Shown piece by piece: positions 44,253-53,844 of a stretch of 64,000 nt of DNA (positions within the stretch are counted from its first letter, which is position 1; each line of letters starts with the position of its first letter). Source of the DNA: Eubacterium sp. 14-2. Lineage in GTDB: Bacteria; Bacillota; Clostridia; Lachnospirales; Lachnospiraceae. A program made the position numbers and the translations under genes. The DNA is taken from NCBI RefSeq assembly GCF_000403845.2, contig NZ_KE159567.1, forward strand, positions 628,911 to 692,910, read 5' to 3'. Under the pieces are notes generated by a model that did no database searches, was not told where the DNA came from, and worked only from the letters and a program-made list of their open reading frames with translations.

Positions 44253-46811
44253 ATGGAAACGAACATTAAGAAATTTTTGAGAAACAGCTTTATCAGCGTA
44301 ATCAGTATATGCGTCATAGTATTCATCGGGCTGGTTCTGATTATGGGGAAAAGAACCTCAGACACTATTGACGAGATCAGCGAGATTTATCTTTCAGAGA
44401 TGAATATTCAGCTCCAGCAGAAATTCAGTACGGTGATTGAGCTGCGCCTGGACCAGATAGAAGGAATTGTCAGACGTACCCCGCCGGAATCTGCGGTGTA
44501 CGGCGAGGAAATGCTGCAAGACATTGCTTTTAGCGGGGAAGTGAGAGAGTTTGATTTTCTTGCTCTGTGTTCAGAGGATGGTAAAATGGAAAACATTTAC
44601 GGTCATGAAATGGATGTTTATGACCCGGAAAGCATTCTGAGTTCTCTGGACAGTGATGGAAATATTGTGGCAATGGGAATCAACGGGGCAGGAGAGAGGA
44701 TGCTTATTCTGGGGAAAGAAGCGGCATATCCCATGGAAAATGGTGAAGAAAGCGCTGCCTTGCTGGCAGGGGTTCCCATGGACTATCTGAAGGAAGCGTT
44801 GTTCCTGGATTCAGGTGAGACTCTTATTTATTCCCATATCATTGATGCAGAAGGGAATTTTGTAATTCGAAGCGGAAATGCATACCGGGAAAGTTACTTT
44901 GACCGTATTATCTCGGAAGTGCAGGATAACCGGAGAGGCGGGGCGGAGACGTATGTGCAGGAGCTTCAGTCTGCCATTGAAAAGGGAGAGGCCTATTCCA
45001 AGCTGGTTTCCATTAATGGGGAAAAGAGATATACATACTGCACGCCAATCGCGGAAAATGTGGACTGGTATCTGGTTACTGTTATGAACAGCGAAGCCAT
45101 GGATACGCCCATCAGCAGCCTGGACGTACAGCGGATAATTATTATGATTGCTTCTTCTATTATGATTCTGGTTGCAATGTCAGTGATGTTTATCAAATAC
45201 TTTAAATTTTCCATCAAACAGATGGAAGAACTGAACAGGGCCAGAAATAAGGCGATTCAGTCCGATAAAGCCAAGAGTGAATTCCTTTCCAGTATGAGCC
45301 ATGATATCCGCACGCCCATGAATGCTATTATCGGTATGACGGAGATAGCGCTGAAAAATATCAGAGACCCCGAACGTGTGGTGGACTGCCTGAACAAAGT
45401 GAAGCTGTCAAGCAAGCATTTGCTGGGGCTGATCAATGATGTTCTGGATATGTCGAAGATTGAAAGCGGAAAGATGACGCTGAATATGAACCAGATGTCT
45501 CTGCGGGAGGCAATGGATGATATTGTAAATATTATGCAGCCTCAGGTGAAATCCAAAAATCAGTATTTTGATATTTTCATACAGTCCATACAGACAGAGA
45601 ATGTGCTCTGCGATTCCGTGCGTCTGAACCAGGTACTTTTGAATCTTTTGTCCAATGCCACAAAATTCACACCGGAAGAAGGGCGGATTGACGTACACCT
45701 TTATCAGGAAGAATCTCCTCAGGGAGAGGAATATGTGCGTACGCATTTTATTGTAGAGGATACGGGAATTGGAATGTCAGAAGAATTCCAGCGGAAAATT
45801 TTTGACAGTTTTGAGCGGGAAAATTCCGACCAGGTGGCAAAGATAATGGGAACCGGTCTGGGAATGTCCATTACGAAAGCCATTGTGGATCTTATGAAAG
45901 GTACCATTGAGCTGAAGAGCGAACAGAACAAAGGAAGCAGATTCCATATTGTACTTGATTTAAAGAAGTCAGAAATTGATGAAAAAGACATGGTACTTCC
46001 CCACTGGGATGTGCTGGTGGTGGATGACAATGAGCAGCTGTGTACCAGTGCAGTTGCCAATTTGCAGGAGCTGGGGGTTCATACGGAGTGGTCTCTGGAC
46101 GGGCGGCAGGCAATCCGCATGATTGAAGACCGCCATCTTCAGAACAATGATTACGATTTTGTTCTGGTAGACTGGAAGATGCCTCATATGAACGGAATTG
46201 AGGTAATCCGGGAAATGCGTAATGTTACCCAGGGCAAGAAAGTGCCTGCGTTCCTGATTTCCGCCTATGACTGGAGCGAGCTGGAGGAAGATGTGGAAGA
46301 ATCCGAAATCGAAGGATTTATTTCCAAGCCTCTGTTTAAATCCACCCTGTATCTGTATCTGCGGAAATACATGGAAGGTATCACCTACGAAGAAGATGAG
46401 GAAGAAGAAATTGACTTCGAAGGAAAGCACATTCTTCTGGCGGAAGATATTGATGTAAACTGGGAATTCATCAGTGAGATTCTGGGCTCAGTGGGACTGG
46501 TTCTGGAGCGGGCAATCAACGGTAAGGAGTGTCTTGAGAAATTTGACGCGTCGGAAATCGGTTTTTACGATGCAATTCTGATGGATATTCGTATGCCGGT
46601 AATGAATGGCTACGATGCCACTGTGGCAATCCGTAAGCTGGAGCGTTCCGACAACGGACTGCCCATTATCGCCATGACAGCAGATGCGTTTTCCGATGAC
46701 GCTCAGCACTGTCTTGAGGTTGGTATGGATGCCCATATTGCAAAACCCATTGATTTGAAAGAATGTATGCGTACCTTACAGAAATACCTGGGACAGGGTG
46801 AATCAGAATAA
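44253..46811 (+). CDS. Hybrid sensor histidine kinase with two receiver domains
   Basis: 852 residues from the ATG at 44253 (GGAGG 5 bases upstream). One span near 8-28, an extracellular Cache-like sensor of ~260 residues, a second span near 295-315, then HisKA with the phospho-His in SMSHDIRTPMNA (near 350) and a HATPase with GTGLGMSI. Two receivers follow: phospho-Asp in VLVDWKMPHMNG (near 639) and in ILMDIRMPVMNG (near 776). It likely passes phosphate through the HPt protein to the degenerate HD-GYP regulator upstream. The truncated kinase at the left window edge looks like a related design. Confidence 0.93.
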   Translation: METNIKKFLRNSFISVISICVIVFIGLVLIMGKRTSDTIDEISEIYLSEMNIQLQQKFSTVIELRLDQIEGIVRRTPPESAVYGEEMLQDIAFSGEVREFDFLALCSEDGKMENIYGHEMDVYDPESILSSLDSDGNIVAMGINGAGERMLILGKEAAYPMENGEESAALLAGVPMDYLKEALFLDSGETLIYSHIIDAEGNFVIRSGNAYRESYFDRIISEVQDNRRGGAETYVQELQSAIEKGEAYSKLVSINGEKRYTYCTPIAENVDWYLVTVMNSEAMDTPISSLDVQRIIIMIASSIMILVAMSVMFIKYFKFSIKQMEELNRARNKAIQSDKAKSEFLSSMSHDIRTPMNAIIGMTEIALKNIRDPERVVDCLNKVKLSSKHLLGLINDVLDMSKIESGKMTLNMNQMSLREAMDDIVNIMQPQVKSKNQYFDIFIQSIQTENVLCDSVRLNQVLLNLLSNATKFTPEEGRIDVHLYQEESPQGEEYVRTHFIVEDTGIGMSEEFQRKIFDSFERENSDQVAKIMGTGLGMSITKAIVDLMKGTIELKSEQNKGSRFHIVLDLKKSEIDEKDMVLPHWDVLVVDDNEQLCTSAVANLQELGVHTEWSLDGRQAIRMIEDRHLQNNDYDFVLVDWKMPHMNGIEVIREMRNVTQGKKVPAFLISAYDWSELEEDVEESEIEGFISKPLFKSTLYLYLRKYMEGITYEEDEEEEIDFEGKHILLAEDIDVNWEFISEILGSVGLVLERAINGKECLEKFDASEIGFYDAILMDIRMPVMNGYDATVAIRKLERSDNGLPIIAMTADAFSDDAQHCLEVGMDAHIAKPIDLKECMRTLQKYLGQGESE

Positions 46812-46819
46812 AAAGAAAG

Positions 46820-46850
46820 ACGGGGCTGCCGCATCGGGCAGCCCTGTTTT
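46820..46850 (+). terminator. Terminator after the hybrid kinase
   Basis: GGGCTGCC (46823-46830) pairs with GGCAGCCC (46837-46844), extended by outer A-T and C-G pairs, then TTTT. Confidence 0.82.
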
Positions 46851-46958
46851 AAAGTCCGGGTGCATGGCGTCAGGAACTTCCGCCAGACAAAAGACCGGAA
46901 AATCTATCATTTCCGGCAGGGCAGAAATATTCAGAACAGTACAGATGGGAGGAAACCG

Positions 46959-48272
46959 ATGGAATGTCTGACCACAAAACATTATAAATATATGGATTTG
47001 GAAAAACGTTATCATATGATTTATCCGGAAAGCTCCAATGCCACCTATACGAGTCTTCTGAATTATTCCGATGACCTTAATAAGCCTTTTCAGCGGTGGT
47101 ACCGCTATAAAGAAGGATTTTCCACAGAAATGGTGGAGCAGCTGATACGAGAATATTCCATACATAAAAAAGGTGTGATTCTGGACCCCTTTTCCGGAAG
47201 CGGAAGTACGCTGCTGGCTGCAGCCCATATGGGATATCAGGGGGTTGGATTTGAGGTAAATCCTTTTTCCTGCTTTCTGTCCCGCTGTAAGCTGGAATCC
47301 TGCTCAGGGGAAGAACGGGAGCAGTTTCGGGAAGCGTATGAGCGGATTCTGGAACAGGCGTCAGAGACAGAACAGGAATATGTGCTGCCGGGACTTTCTA
47401 TCAGCCATAAAGTGTTTGAAAAACAGGTGGAAGCATATTTCATGAGGGCAGGGCAGCTGATGGAAACGGATCTGAATCTGACAGAAAAAGTGCGGAATCT
47501 GCTGAAGCTGGGCTGGCTGTCCTGTCTGGAGCCTCTGTCCCATTACAGAAAGGCCGGGAACGGACTGAAAATAAAAAAATATGTAAAGCCCAGGGTGGTG
47601 ACTCCGGAGGATGCCCGTAACATGCTGCTGGAGGAATATCGGAACATATATGCGGATCTGCAGGAGCACAGCCAGCAGGGAAAGACAAAACTGTATCAGG
47701 ATTCCTGCCTGAATATGAACCGGTATCTGGAAGAAAAGAGTGTGGAGGGCATTATATTTTCGCCTCCCTATGCCAATTGTTTTGACTACACGGAAATTTA
47801 TAAGCTGGAGCTGTGGTTCGGAAAGTTTGTGTCGGATTACGGAGATTTAAAGAGACTGAGAAACCAGTCCCTGCATTCACACCTTAATGGAGATCTGAGT
47901 CCGGAACCGGAGCCGGAAAGCGAGATTCTGGAAGAACTGCTGGAAGAACTGAAAGACAGAAAGCTGTGGGACAAAAAAATCCCCAGAATGCTGCGCCTTT
48001 ACTACCGGGATATGTTTCAGGTTCTGCGGGAAAGCTGCCGGGTGCTGGATAAGGATGGTTTCTGCTGCATTGTGGTGGGAAATTCCGCCTATGGCGGCGT
48101 GGTATTTCCGGCAGACCTGATACTGGCCGAATATGGTGAGCGAACCGGGTTTGCTGTGGACAAAATAGAGGTGGACCGATATATTATCACCAGTTCCCAG
48201 CAGTATGAAAAGACGAAAGAAACGGGAAAATATTTAAGGGAGAGTGTGGTATGTCTGAGAAAGAACAAATAG
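46959..48272 (+). CDS. DNA methyltransferase (amino-methyl type), first of a pair
   Basis: 437 residues from the ATG at 46959 (GGGAGG 6 bases upstream). SAM-binding motif I DPFSGSGSTLLA near residue 75 and the catalytic motif IV SPPYAN near 268, consistent with N6-adenine or N4-cytosine methylation. The ~190 residues between them probably contain the target-recognition domain. The last 22 bases overlap the second methyltransferase. No restriction nuclease is adjacent. Recognition sequence unknown. Confidence 0.85.
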   Translation: MECLTTKHYKYMDLEKRYHMIYPESSNATYTSLLNYSDDLNKPFQRWYRYKEGFSTEMVEQLIREYSIHKKGVILDPFSGSGSTLLAAAHMGYQGVGFEVNPFSCFLSRCKLESCSGEEREQFREAYERILEQASETEQEYVLPGLSISHKVFEKQVEAYFMRAGQLMETDLNLTEKVRNLLKLGWLSCLEPLSHYRKAGNGLKIKKYVKPRVVTPEDARNMLLEEYRNIYADLQEHSQQGKTKLYQDSCLNMNRYLEEKSVEGIIFSPPYANCFDYTEIYKLELWFGKFVSDYGDLKRLRNQSLHSHLNGDLSPEPEPESEILEELLEELKDRKLWDKKIPRMLRLYYRDMFQVLRESCRVLDKDGFCCIVVGNSAYGGVVFPADLILAEYGERTGFAVDKIEVDRYIITSSQQYEKTKETGKYLRESVVCLRKNK

Positions 48273-49513
48273 TGGAGGTAGAAACTCTGCCCGATGAAAT
48301 CATACAGGGAGCCACATATTTTATCCGGCAGTCCAGTCCCAATTCCTACACCCATGGCATGTTTAAATATCCCTGTAAATTTATACCGGAAATTCCCGGA
48401 TGGGGAATCCGTACCTGCACCCGGAGCAGAGAAGAACTTGTGTTCGACCCTTTTTCCGGGAGCGGGACAACGTTGCTGGAAGCAAACCTGCAGGGATTTC
48501 ACGCCTGCGGGACAGAGATAGACGACATTGCGAAACTGATTATCAGAGTTAAGACCACCCGGCTGAAAGAAGAACAGATGAAACTGCTGGATGAAGAATT
48601 TCAGCGGATTCTGGAATTGTCTTTCAGAGGAAAAGGCCAGTGTTACCGGCCTGAAATTGACAATCTGGAACACTGGTTTTCTCCGGAAGCTATCGGGGAC
48701 CTTGGACGGATACGGGTCTGTGTGGAGGAAATCCGGGACCAGGAAGTGAGAGATTTTTTCCGCCTCTGTATGGCCTCCATCATAAAAAGAGTTTCCAATG
48801 CAGACGATACATCTCCCAAGCCCTATGTTTCCGGTAAAATAAAAAAAGTGCCGCCGCCAGTGGAACGGGAGTTCGTTTCCGTATTTCACAGATATCAGCA
48901 GATGGTCCGGGAGCTTTCGTTGGTGGAACATCTGGGAAGCACGGAAATTCTTGCGGGGGACGCACTGAATTTTTCCGCTCCGGGAAGAATCAGCCTGGCA
49001 GTCACTTCACCGCCTTATATCAATGCTTTTGACTATGGCAGAACCATGCGTCTGGAAAATCTGTGGCTGGGCACGCTGACAGAAACATCTCTGCGGGAAA
49101 AGAAAAAGCAGTATGTGGGAACTGAAAAAATTGATGCCAGGGAAGAAGACCGGAGACTGGATATTCTGGAAAAAAGCAGTCTGTTAAAAGAATACTACGA
49201 AAAAATCGCTGTGCAGGACCGGAAACGCGCTTTAATCGTAAAAAAGTTTTTTGAGGATATGGAGACGAACCTGAAAACAGTCCGCGGCCAGATGGAGCCA
49301 GGCGGACGTTATATGATTGTTATCGGCAACAGCGTCATTCGGAAAGTAACGGTGGAAAGCTGGCGGGTTCTGGAAGAAATTGCCTGCACGCTGGGGTTTT
49401 GCACCTGGCGGCAGTTTGGCTATGTCATCCAGAATCCCTATATCAGAATCCCCAGAAAAGGGATGGGCGGAAAAATCAGCAGGGATTATGTGCTGGTACT
49501 GGAATGTGTGTAA
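48251..49513 (+). CDS. DNA methyltransferase (amino-methyl type), second of a pair
   Basis: 420 residues. Motif I VFDPFSGSGTTLLEA near residue 66 and motif IV TSPPYINAFDYGRT near 253, with a similar layout to the preceding gene, so the two may methylate the two strands of an asymmetric site or act as a heterodimer. N-terminal segment contains SSPNSYTHGMFKYPCKFIPEIP. Overlaps the first enzyme by 22 bases, so they are translationally coupled. The only neighbour downstream is a tRNA-modification-type gene. Confidence 0.85.
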   Translation: MSEKEQIVEVETLPDEIIQGATYFIRQSSPNSYTHGMFKYPCKFIPEIPGWGIRTCTRSREELVFDPFSGSGTTLLEANLQGFHACGTEIDDIAKLIIRVKTTRLKEEQMKLLDEEFQRILELSFRGKGQCYRPEIDNLEHWFSPEAIGDLGRIRVCVEEIRDQEVRDFFRLCMASIIKRVSNADDTSPKPYVSGKIKKVPPPVEREFVSVFHRYQQMVRELSLVEHLGSTEILAGDALNFSAPGRISLAVTSPPYINAFDYGRTMRLENLWLGTLTETSLREKKKQYVGTEKIDAREEDRRLDILEKSSLLKEYYEKIAVQDRKRALIVKKFFEDMETNLKTVRGQMEPGGRYMIVIGNSVIRKVTVESWRVLEEIACTLGFCTWRQFGYVIQNPYIRIPRKGMGGKISRDYVLVLECV

Positions 49514-49546
49514 AGAGGAAGTGTGTCTTATGATGGAGCGTGTGTT

Positions 49547-50392
49547 ATGACAGAGCGGAATATGGAAGCAGAAAATATTGAAAAAAGCATTCGGAAGAAG
49601 TTTCACAAAGAACTGTTTTCGCCTTTTGCCAGGGCAGTCAGGGACTATCAGCTGATACAGGAAGGAGATAAAATCGCAGTCTGTATTTCCGGCGGAAAGG
49701 ATTCCATGCTGATGGCAAAACTGTTTCAGGAATTACAGAAACACCGGAAAGTGGCGTTTGAGCTTAAGTTTCTCGTGATGGATCCAGGATACCTGGAGGC
49801 TAACCGGAAAATGATTGAGGAGAATGGGGCCCGGATGGACCTTCCCCTTACTCTGTTTGAATCAGATATTTTTGAGTCAGTGTATGAAATTGAGAAATCT
49901 CCCTGTTATCTCTGTGCCCGGATGCGCAGAGGACATCTCTATCATCAGGCCAGAGAGCTGGGCTGCAATAAAATTGCGCTGGGCCATCATTACGATGACG
50001 TAATCGAGACAATTCTGATGGGGATGCTCTATGGCGGACAGATACAGACCATGATGCCCAAACTGCACAGTACGAATTTTCCGGGAATGGAATTGATTCG
50101 TCCCATGTATTATATTCGAGAAGACGCTGTCCGGCGCTGGCGGGATTATAACGGGCTGAAATTTCTGCAGTGTGCCTGCCGGTTCACAGAAAGCTGCGCT
50201 TCTGAAGGGCCGGATAAGGAATCGGCTTCCAAACGGAAAGAGGTTAAAAAACTGATTGAGGAGTTAAAGAAAACAAATCCTTTTGTGGAAGCAAATATTT
50301 TCCGGAGCGTGGAAAATGTGAATCTGAGTACGGTTATTGCCTACAAAGAACAGGGAGTAAAACATCATTTTCTGGAAACTTATGACAGATGA
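49547..50392 (+). CDS. TtcA-family tRNA thiolation-type PP-loop ATPase
   Basis: 281 residues from the ATG at 49547 (GGAG 8 bases upstream); a GTG at 49523 is a possible alternative. PP-loop SGGKDS near residue 45, the CYLCARMRRG Cys pair near 120 and ALGHHYDDVIETILM near 145, as in TtcA, which makes 2-thiocytidine in tRNA using an iron-sulfur cluster. Another Cys pair is present in FLQCACRF. Several related PP-loop families exist, so the exact tRNA position is not certain. Confidence 0.85.
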   Translation: MTERNMEAENIEKSIRKKFHKELFSPFARAVRDYQLIQEGDKIAVCISGGKDSMLMAKLFQELQKHRKVAFELKFLVMDPGYLEANRKMIEENGARMDLPLTLFESDIFESVYEIEKSPCYLCARMRRGHLYHQARELGCNKIALGHHYDDVIETILMGMLYGGQIQTMMPKLHSTNFPGMELIRPMYYIREDAVRRWRDYNGLKFLQCACRFTESCASEGPDKESASKRKEVKKLIEELKKTNPFVEANIFRSVENVNLSTVIAYKEQGVKHHFLETYDR

Positions 50393-50414
50393 GAGCGGAT
50401 CTGGAAAAATTACG

Positions 50415-50443
50415 TTGACTTACCGGAAAAAAGAGTGTATAGT
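50415..50443 (+). promoter_or_regulatory. Promoter of the sulfhydrylase-cysK operon
   Basis: TTGACT (50415-50420), 17-base spacer, TATAGT (50438-50443). Confidence 0.8.
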
Positions 50444-50459
50444 ATCCGTAAAGCAATAA

Positions 50460-50476
50460 CCTACTAATCACATAGG
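50460..50476 (+). promoter_or_regulatory. Imperfect dyad downstream of the promoter
   Basis: CCTACTAATCACATAGG, with CCTA/TAGG ends, lies just after the expected transcript start. It may be a repressor site such as an Rrf2/CymR-type sulfur regulator would use. The protein is not identified. Confidence 0.35.
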
Positions 50477-50499
50477 AAAAAGAGGAAAAGGAGAATGTC

Positions 50500-51888
50500 A
50501 TGAGCATAACATCATACCGAGACAGAAATTTAAAATTTGAAACCCTGCAGCTTCATGCAGGGCAGGAGCAGCCGGATCCGGCTACTGACGCAAGAGCAGT
50601 GCCCATTTATGCCACGTCTTCCTATGTATTTCAGGATTCCGACCATGCAGCGGCGCGGTTTTCTCTGGAAGAAGGGGGAAATATTTACGGAAGGCTTACC
50701 AATCCCACACAGGATATTTTTGAACAGCGGATGGCAGCTCTGGAGGGAGGCGTTGGAGCTTTGGCTGTGGCTTCCGGTGCTGCGGCAGTTACCTGTACCA
50801 TTCAGAATCTGGCCAGAGCCGGGGAGCACATTGTAGCGGCCGGTAATATTTACGGAGGAAGTTATAATCTTTTGAAGCATACTCTGCCGGAATATGGAAT
50901 CACCGCAACTTTTGTGGAGCCTTCCCGCGTGGAGCATTTTGCTCAGGCCATTCAGGAAAATACCAGAGCTGTTTTTATTGAAACCCTGGGCAACCCCCTT
51001 TCGGAAGTGGCGGATATTCAGGCCATTGCAGAGATTGCCCATGCACATAAAATTCCGCTGGTGGTGGATAATACCTTTGCAACGCCTTATCTGGTAAAGC
51101 CCATGGAATATGGCGCGGATATTGTGGTACATTCCGCCACAAAGTTTATCGGAGGCCATGGAACTGTCATTGGCGGCGTCATTATAGACAGTGGAAAATT
51201 TGACTGGAAAGATTCCGGGAAATTCCCAGGGCTGGCAAAGCCTAATGAAAGTTATCACGGCGCAGTATTCACTGAAATGGCAGGATCTGCAGCCTTCATT
51301 GCAAAAGTCCGGGCTGTTTTTCTGCGGGATACCGGGGCAACCCTTTCTCCTTTCCATGCCTTTCTGTTTTTGCAGGGACTGGAAACACTGTCTCTGCGGG
51401 TGGAGCGCCATGTGGAAAATGCATTGAAGGTGGTGGAATACCTGAGCAGCCATCCTCAGGTGGAACAGGTACATCATCCGTCCCTTTCAGAAGATGGCAG
51501 ACAGCAGGCGCTGTACCGGAAATATTTCCCCCATGGCGGCGGCTCCATTTTCACCTTTGAAATCAAAGGAGATGACCGGACAGCCAAAGATTTTATTGAC
51601 AGTCTGGAACTGTTTTCTCTGCTGGCAAATGTGGCGGATGTGAAATCTCTTGCCATCCATCCCGCTTCCACCACCCATTCCCAGCTGAATGATGCGGAGT
51701 TAAAGGAGCAGGGGATTTGCAGGAATACCATCCGTCTGTCCATCGGCACCGAACATATTGACGATATTATTGAGGACCTGGAACAGGCGTTTCAGGCAGT
51801 GAGCTCTGAAAGGAGGCAGAAACATGTCGAATATTTATCAGGGAGTCCTGAATCTGACAGGAAACACTCCCCTTGTGGAAGTAACTAA
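50500..51888 (+). CDS. O-acetylhomoserine sulfhydrylase-type PLP enzyme
   Basis: 462 residues. Cys/Met-metabolism PLP family: [30 protein letters not shown] at the N-terminus, the PLP lysine in [14 protein letters not shown] near residue 210, and [10 protein letters not shown] near 390. It makes homocysteine from O-acetylhomoserine and sulfide. The last ~28 residues, after the conserved [11 protein letters not shown] end, run across the cysK ribosome site and 65 bases into cysK in another frame. This tail is unlikely to be conserved and may result from loss of the original stop. RBS AAAAGGAG. Confidence 0.92.
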   Translation: MSITSYRDRNLKFETLQLHAGQEQPDPATDARAVPIYATSSYVFQDSDHAAARFSLEEGGNIYGRLTNPTQDIFEQRMAALEGGVGALAVASGAAAVTCTIQNLARAGEHIVAAGNIYGGSYNLLKHTLPEYGITATFVEPSRVEHFAQAIQENTRAVFIETLGNPLSEVADIQAIAEIAHAHKIPLVVDNTFATPYLVKPMEYGADIVVHSATKFIGGHGTVIGGVIIDSGKFDWKDSGKFPGLAKPNESYHGAVFTEMAGSAAFIAKVRAVFLRDTGATLSPFHAFLFLQGLETLSLRVERHVENALKVVEYLSSHPQVEQVHHPSLSEDGRQQALYRKYFPHGGGSIFTFEIKGDDRTAKDFIDSLELFSLLANVADVKSLAIHPASTTHSQLNDAELKEQGICRNTIRLSIGTEHIDDIIEDLEQAFQAVSSERRQKHVEYLSGSPESDRKHSPCGSN

Positions 51889-52756
51889 CATAGAAAGAAA
51901 TTATGGGCTGAAAGCAAAAGTCCTGGTGAAATTAGAGTATTTTAATCCTGCGGGAAGTGTAAAAGACCGTGTTGCCAGAGCCATGATTGAGGATGCGGAA
52001 GCAAAAGGAAAACTGAAAAAAGGGTCTGTGATTATTGAGCCCACTTCCGGAAATACAGGAATCGGCCTTGCGGCCATTGCAGCTGCCAAAGGTTACCAGG
52101 TGATCCTTACCATGCCGGAAACCATGAGCCAGGAGCGCAGGAATATATTAAAAGCATACGGAGCAGAACTGGTGCTGACAGAGGGAGCAAAAGGGATGAA
52201 GGGTGCCATTGACAGAGCAGAAGCGCTTGTGAAGGAAATTCCCAACAGCTTTCTGCCTGGACAGTTTGAAAATCCTGCAAATCCGGAAGTCCACAGGAAG
52301 ACCACAGGACCGGAAATCTGGAGGGATACCGACGGAACGGTGGACATTTTTGTGGCAGGGGTTGGAACTGGCGGTACCATTACCGGTGTGGGAGAATACC
52401 TGAAGGCTCAGAATCCCCGGATAAAGGTAGTGGCGGTGGAACCTTCCGATTCTCCGGTGCTGTCAGAGGGAAGGAGCGGCCCCCATAAAATTCAGGGAAT
52501 TGGCGCAGGGTTTGTGCCGGCCGCACTGAATACTGAGATATATGACGAAATTATTCAGGCAGACAGTGAGGATGCCTTTGCAGCGGCCAGAGAGCTTGCC
52601 AGAACAGAAGGAGTCCTGGCGGGAATTTCTTCCGGCGCCGCTTTACACGTGGCTCTGGAACTGGCAAATCGTCCGGAGCAGGAAGGAAAGACCATTGTGG
52701 CTCTGCTGCCGGACAGCGGAGACCGGTATTATTCTACCCCCCTGTTTACAGAATAA
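51824..52756 (+). CDS. cysK: Cysteine synthase A
   Basis: 310 residues, O-acetylserine sulfhydrylase. The PLP lysine lies in GSVKDRVARAM near residue 45, the substrate loop is TSGNTGIGLA, and the phosphate loop is GVGTGGTITGVG. GAAAGGAGG lies 7 bases before the ATG. The whole start region lies inside the upstream sulfhydrylase frame. It makes cysteine from O-acetylserine and sulfide, complementing the homocysteine branch encoded upstream. Confidence 0.95.
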   Translation: MSNIYQGVLNLTGNTPLVEVTNIERNYGLKAKVLVKLEYFNPAGSVKDRVARAMIEDAEAKGKLKKGSVIIEPTSGNTGIGLAAIAAAKGYQVILTMPETMSQERRNILKAYGAELVLTEGAKGMKGAIDRAEALVKEIPNSFLPGQFENPANPEVHRKTTGPEIWRDTDGTVDIFVAGVGTGGTITGVGEYLKAQNPRIKVVAVEPSDSPVLSEGRSGPHKIQGIGAGFVPAALNTEIYDEIIQADSEDAFAAARELARTEGVLAGISSGAALHVALELANRPEQEGKTIVALLPDSGDRYYSTPLFTE

Positions 52757-52799
52757 AAGGCAGCATTCCGGCTTTCTGCAAAGACGGAATGCTGCCTTT
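52756..52799 (+). terminator. Hairpin after cysK
   Basis: AAAGGCAGCATTCCG (52756-52770) pairs over 15 bp with CGGAATGCTGCCTTT (52785-52799). The T-run is short, so it may also serve in the opposite direction. Confidence 0.75.
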
Positions 52800-52998
52800 A
52801 CAATGATTTTGGTAAAATCCCAATTCGCGTTTCTCAAATGTTTGCCATACCCTTCTTTTTTTGCAGTATAATAAGTCATAAATCTGCGGGCCTGTTTCAG
52901 CAGGGCCCGTGTGATTTATAATTTACAGTTTTACAAAAGAAAAAAGGGGCGGTTCGGTACAGCCCGGAATCGTCCCGGAAGAGCAATGGAGGGGTGAT

Positions 52999-53568
52999 AT
53001 GTTCCGGTATTTACTGCTGCTGGAGACAGACGAGGAACGGGAATTTTTTAAATTTATTTATCAGGAGTACCGGCAGGAAATGTTCTGTGTTGCCCGCGCA
53101 ATCCTGAAAAATGAGGCAGATGCGGAAGACATGGTTCATGAAACCTTCCTGATTCTGACTGACCATCTGAATAAGATTATAAACAGTGAATCCTATAAGG
53201 TTCGGGATTACATTATAACTACGGTCAGACATCGGTGCTTTAATCTGTACCGAAAGAGAAAGATACAGGAATGCAGCGGACTGGAAGAATGGGAGCCGGG
53301 AGAAATTCTGGAAAAAGGGCCGGATACGATTCTGGAAGAGACCGAATTGAAGGAAGCAGTGACCGGTCTGCTGAAAGAGCTGAAATCTCCTTATGGAGAA
53401 GTGCTGACTCTGCAGTATTACCATGAGATGAGCTTTCAGGAAATTGCAGAAGAAATGGATACCACGCCGGATAATGTCCGGCATATTTCCATGCGGGCCA
53501 GGAAAAAGCTGCAGAGTATCCTGGAAGAACGGGGCCTCTGGAATGAAAAAGAGGGTTTTTGCCCCTGA
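52999..53568 (+). CDS. ECF-type RNA polymerase sigma factor
   Basis: 189 residues. Region 2 (FFKFIYQEYRQEMFCVARAILKNEADAEDMVHETFLIL) and region 4 (LTLQYYHEMSFQEIAEEMDTTPDNVRHISMRARKKLQ) are clear. No anti-sigma gene is adjacent, so regulation is not visible. RBS GGAGGGG. A strong terminator follows directly, so it is probably monocistronic. Confidence 0.9.
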   Translation: MFRYLLLLETDEEREFFKFIYQEYRQEMFCVARAILKNEADAEDMVHETFLILTDHLNKIINSESYKVRDYIITTVRHRCFNLYRKRKIQECSGLEEWEPGEILEKGPDTILEETELKEAVTGLLKELKSPYGEVLTLQYYHEMSFQEIAEEMDTTPDNVRHISMRARKKLQSILEERGLWNEKEGFCP

Positions 53569-53575
53569 AAGAAGG

Positions 53576-53625
53576 AACAGAAAGCATGTGTGCCGAACTG
53601 CGGCAGCATGCTTTCTGTTTTTTCT
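53576..53625 (+). terminator. Strong terminator after the sigma factor gene
   Basis: AACAGAAAGCATG (53576-53588) pairs with CATGCTTTCTGTT (53607-53619), with an inner TGCCG/CGGCA stem, followed by TTTTT. Confidence 0.88.
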
Positions 53626-53661
53626 CTTACAGGAAATTCCGTTGGATTTCCTGTAAGAGAA
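53622..53661. repeat. Dispersed palindrome (family A), diverged copy
   Basis: TTCTCTTACAGGAAAT and ATTTCCTGTAAGAGAA arms around CCGTTGG. It differs from the 8176 and 21202 copies by changes that keep both arms complementary. Confidence 0.8.
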
Positions 53662-53674
53662 AATAATTATCGCT

Positions 53675-53750
53675 CTGCGGCGGAAAAGAAATATGTCGCT
53701 AAAGCGACCCGCCGCAGGCGGAGAATGCGCATGGCGCATTCTTTTTTTCT
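53675..53750 (+). repeat. Composite hairpin repeat (family C), second copy
   Basis: 53675-53726 is identical to 8229-8280. The terminator stem that follows is different here (GAATGCGC-ATG-GCGCATTC plus T-run) from the CCTGC stem of the first copy, although its position is the same. A truncated family A/B arm (CTTACAGGAAAGA) follows at 53749-53761. Confidence 0.85.
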
Positions 53751-53775
53751 TACAGGAAAGACAGAATGATATAAA

Positions 53776-53804
53776 TTGACGTTCCTGATAAAACTGACTA
53801 TAAT
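53776..53804 (+). promoter_or_regulatory. Promoter of the DHFR-like / kinase-like genes
   Basis: TTGACG (53776-53781), 17-base spacer, TATAAT (53799-53804), 40 bases before the ATG. Confidence 0.82.
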
Positions 53805-53844
53805 AATTACAATAGCAAATCGGAAGTAAAGGAGATAAAAAAAC

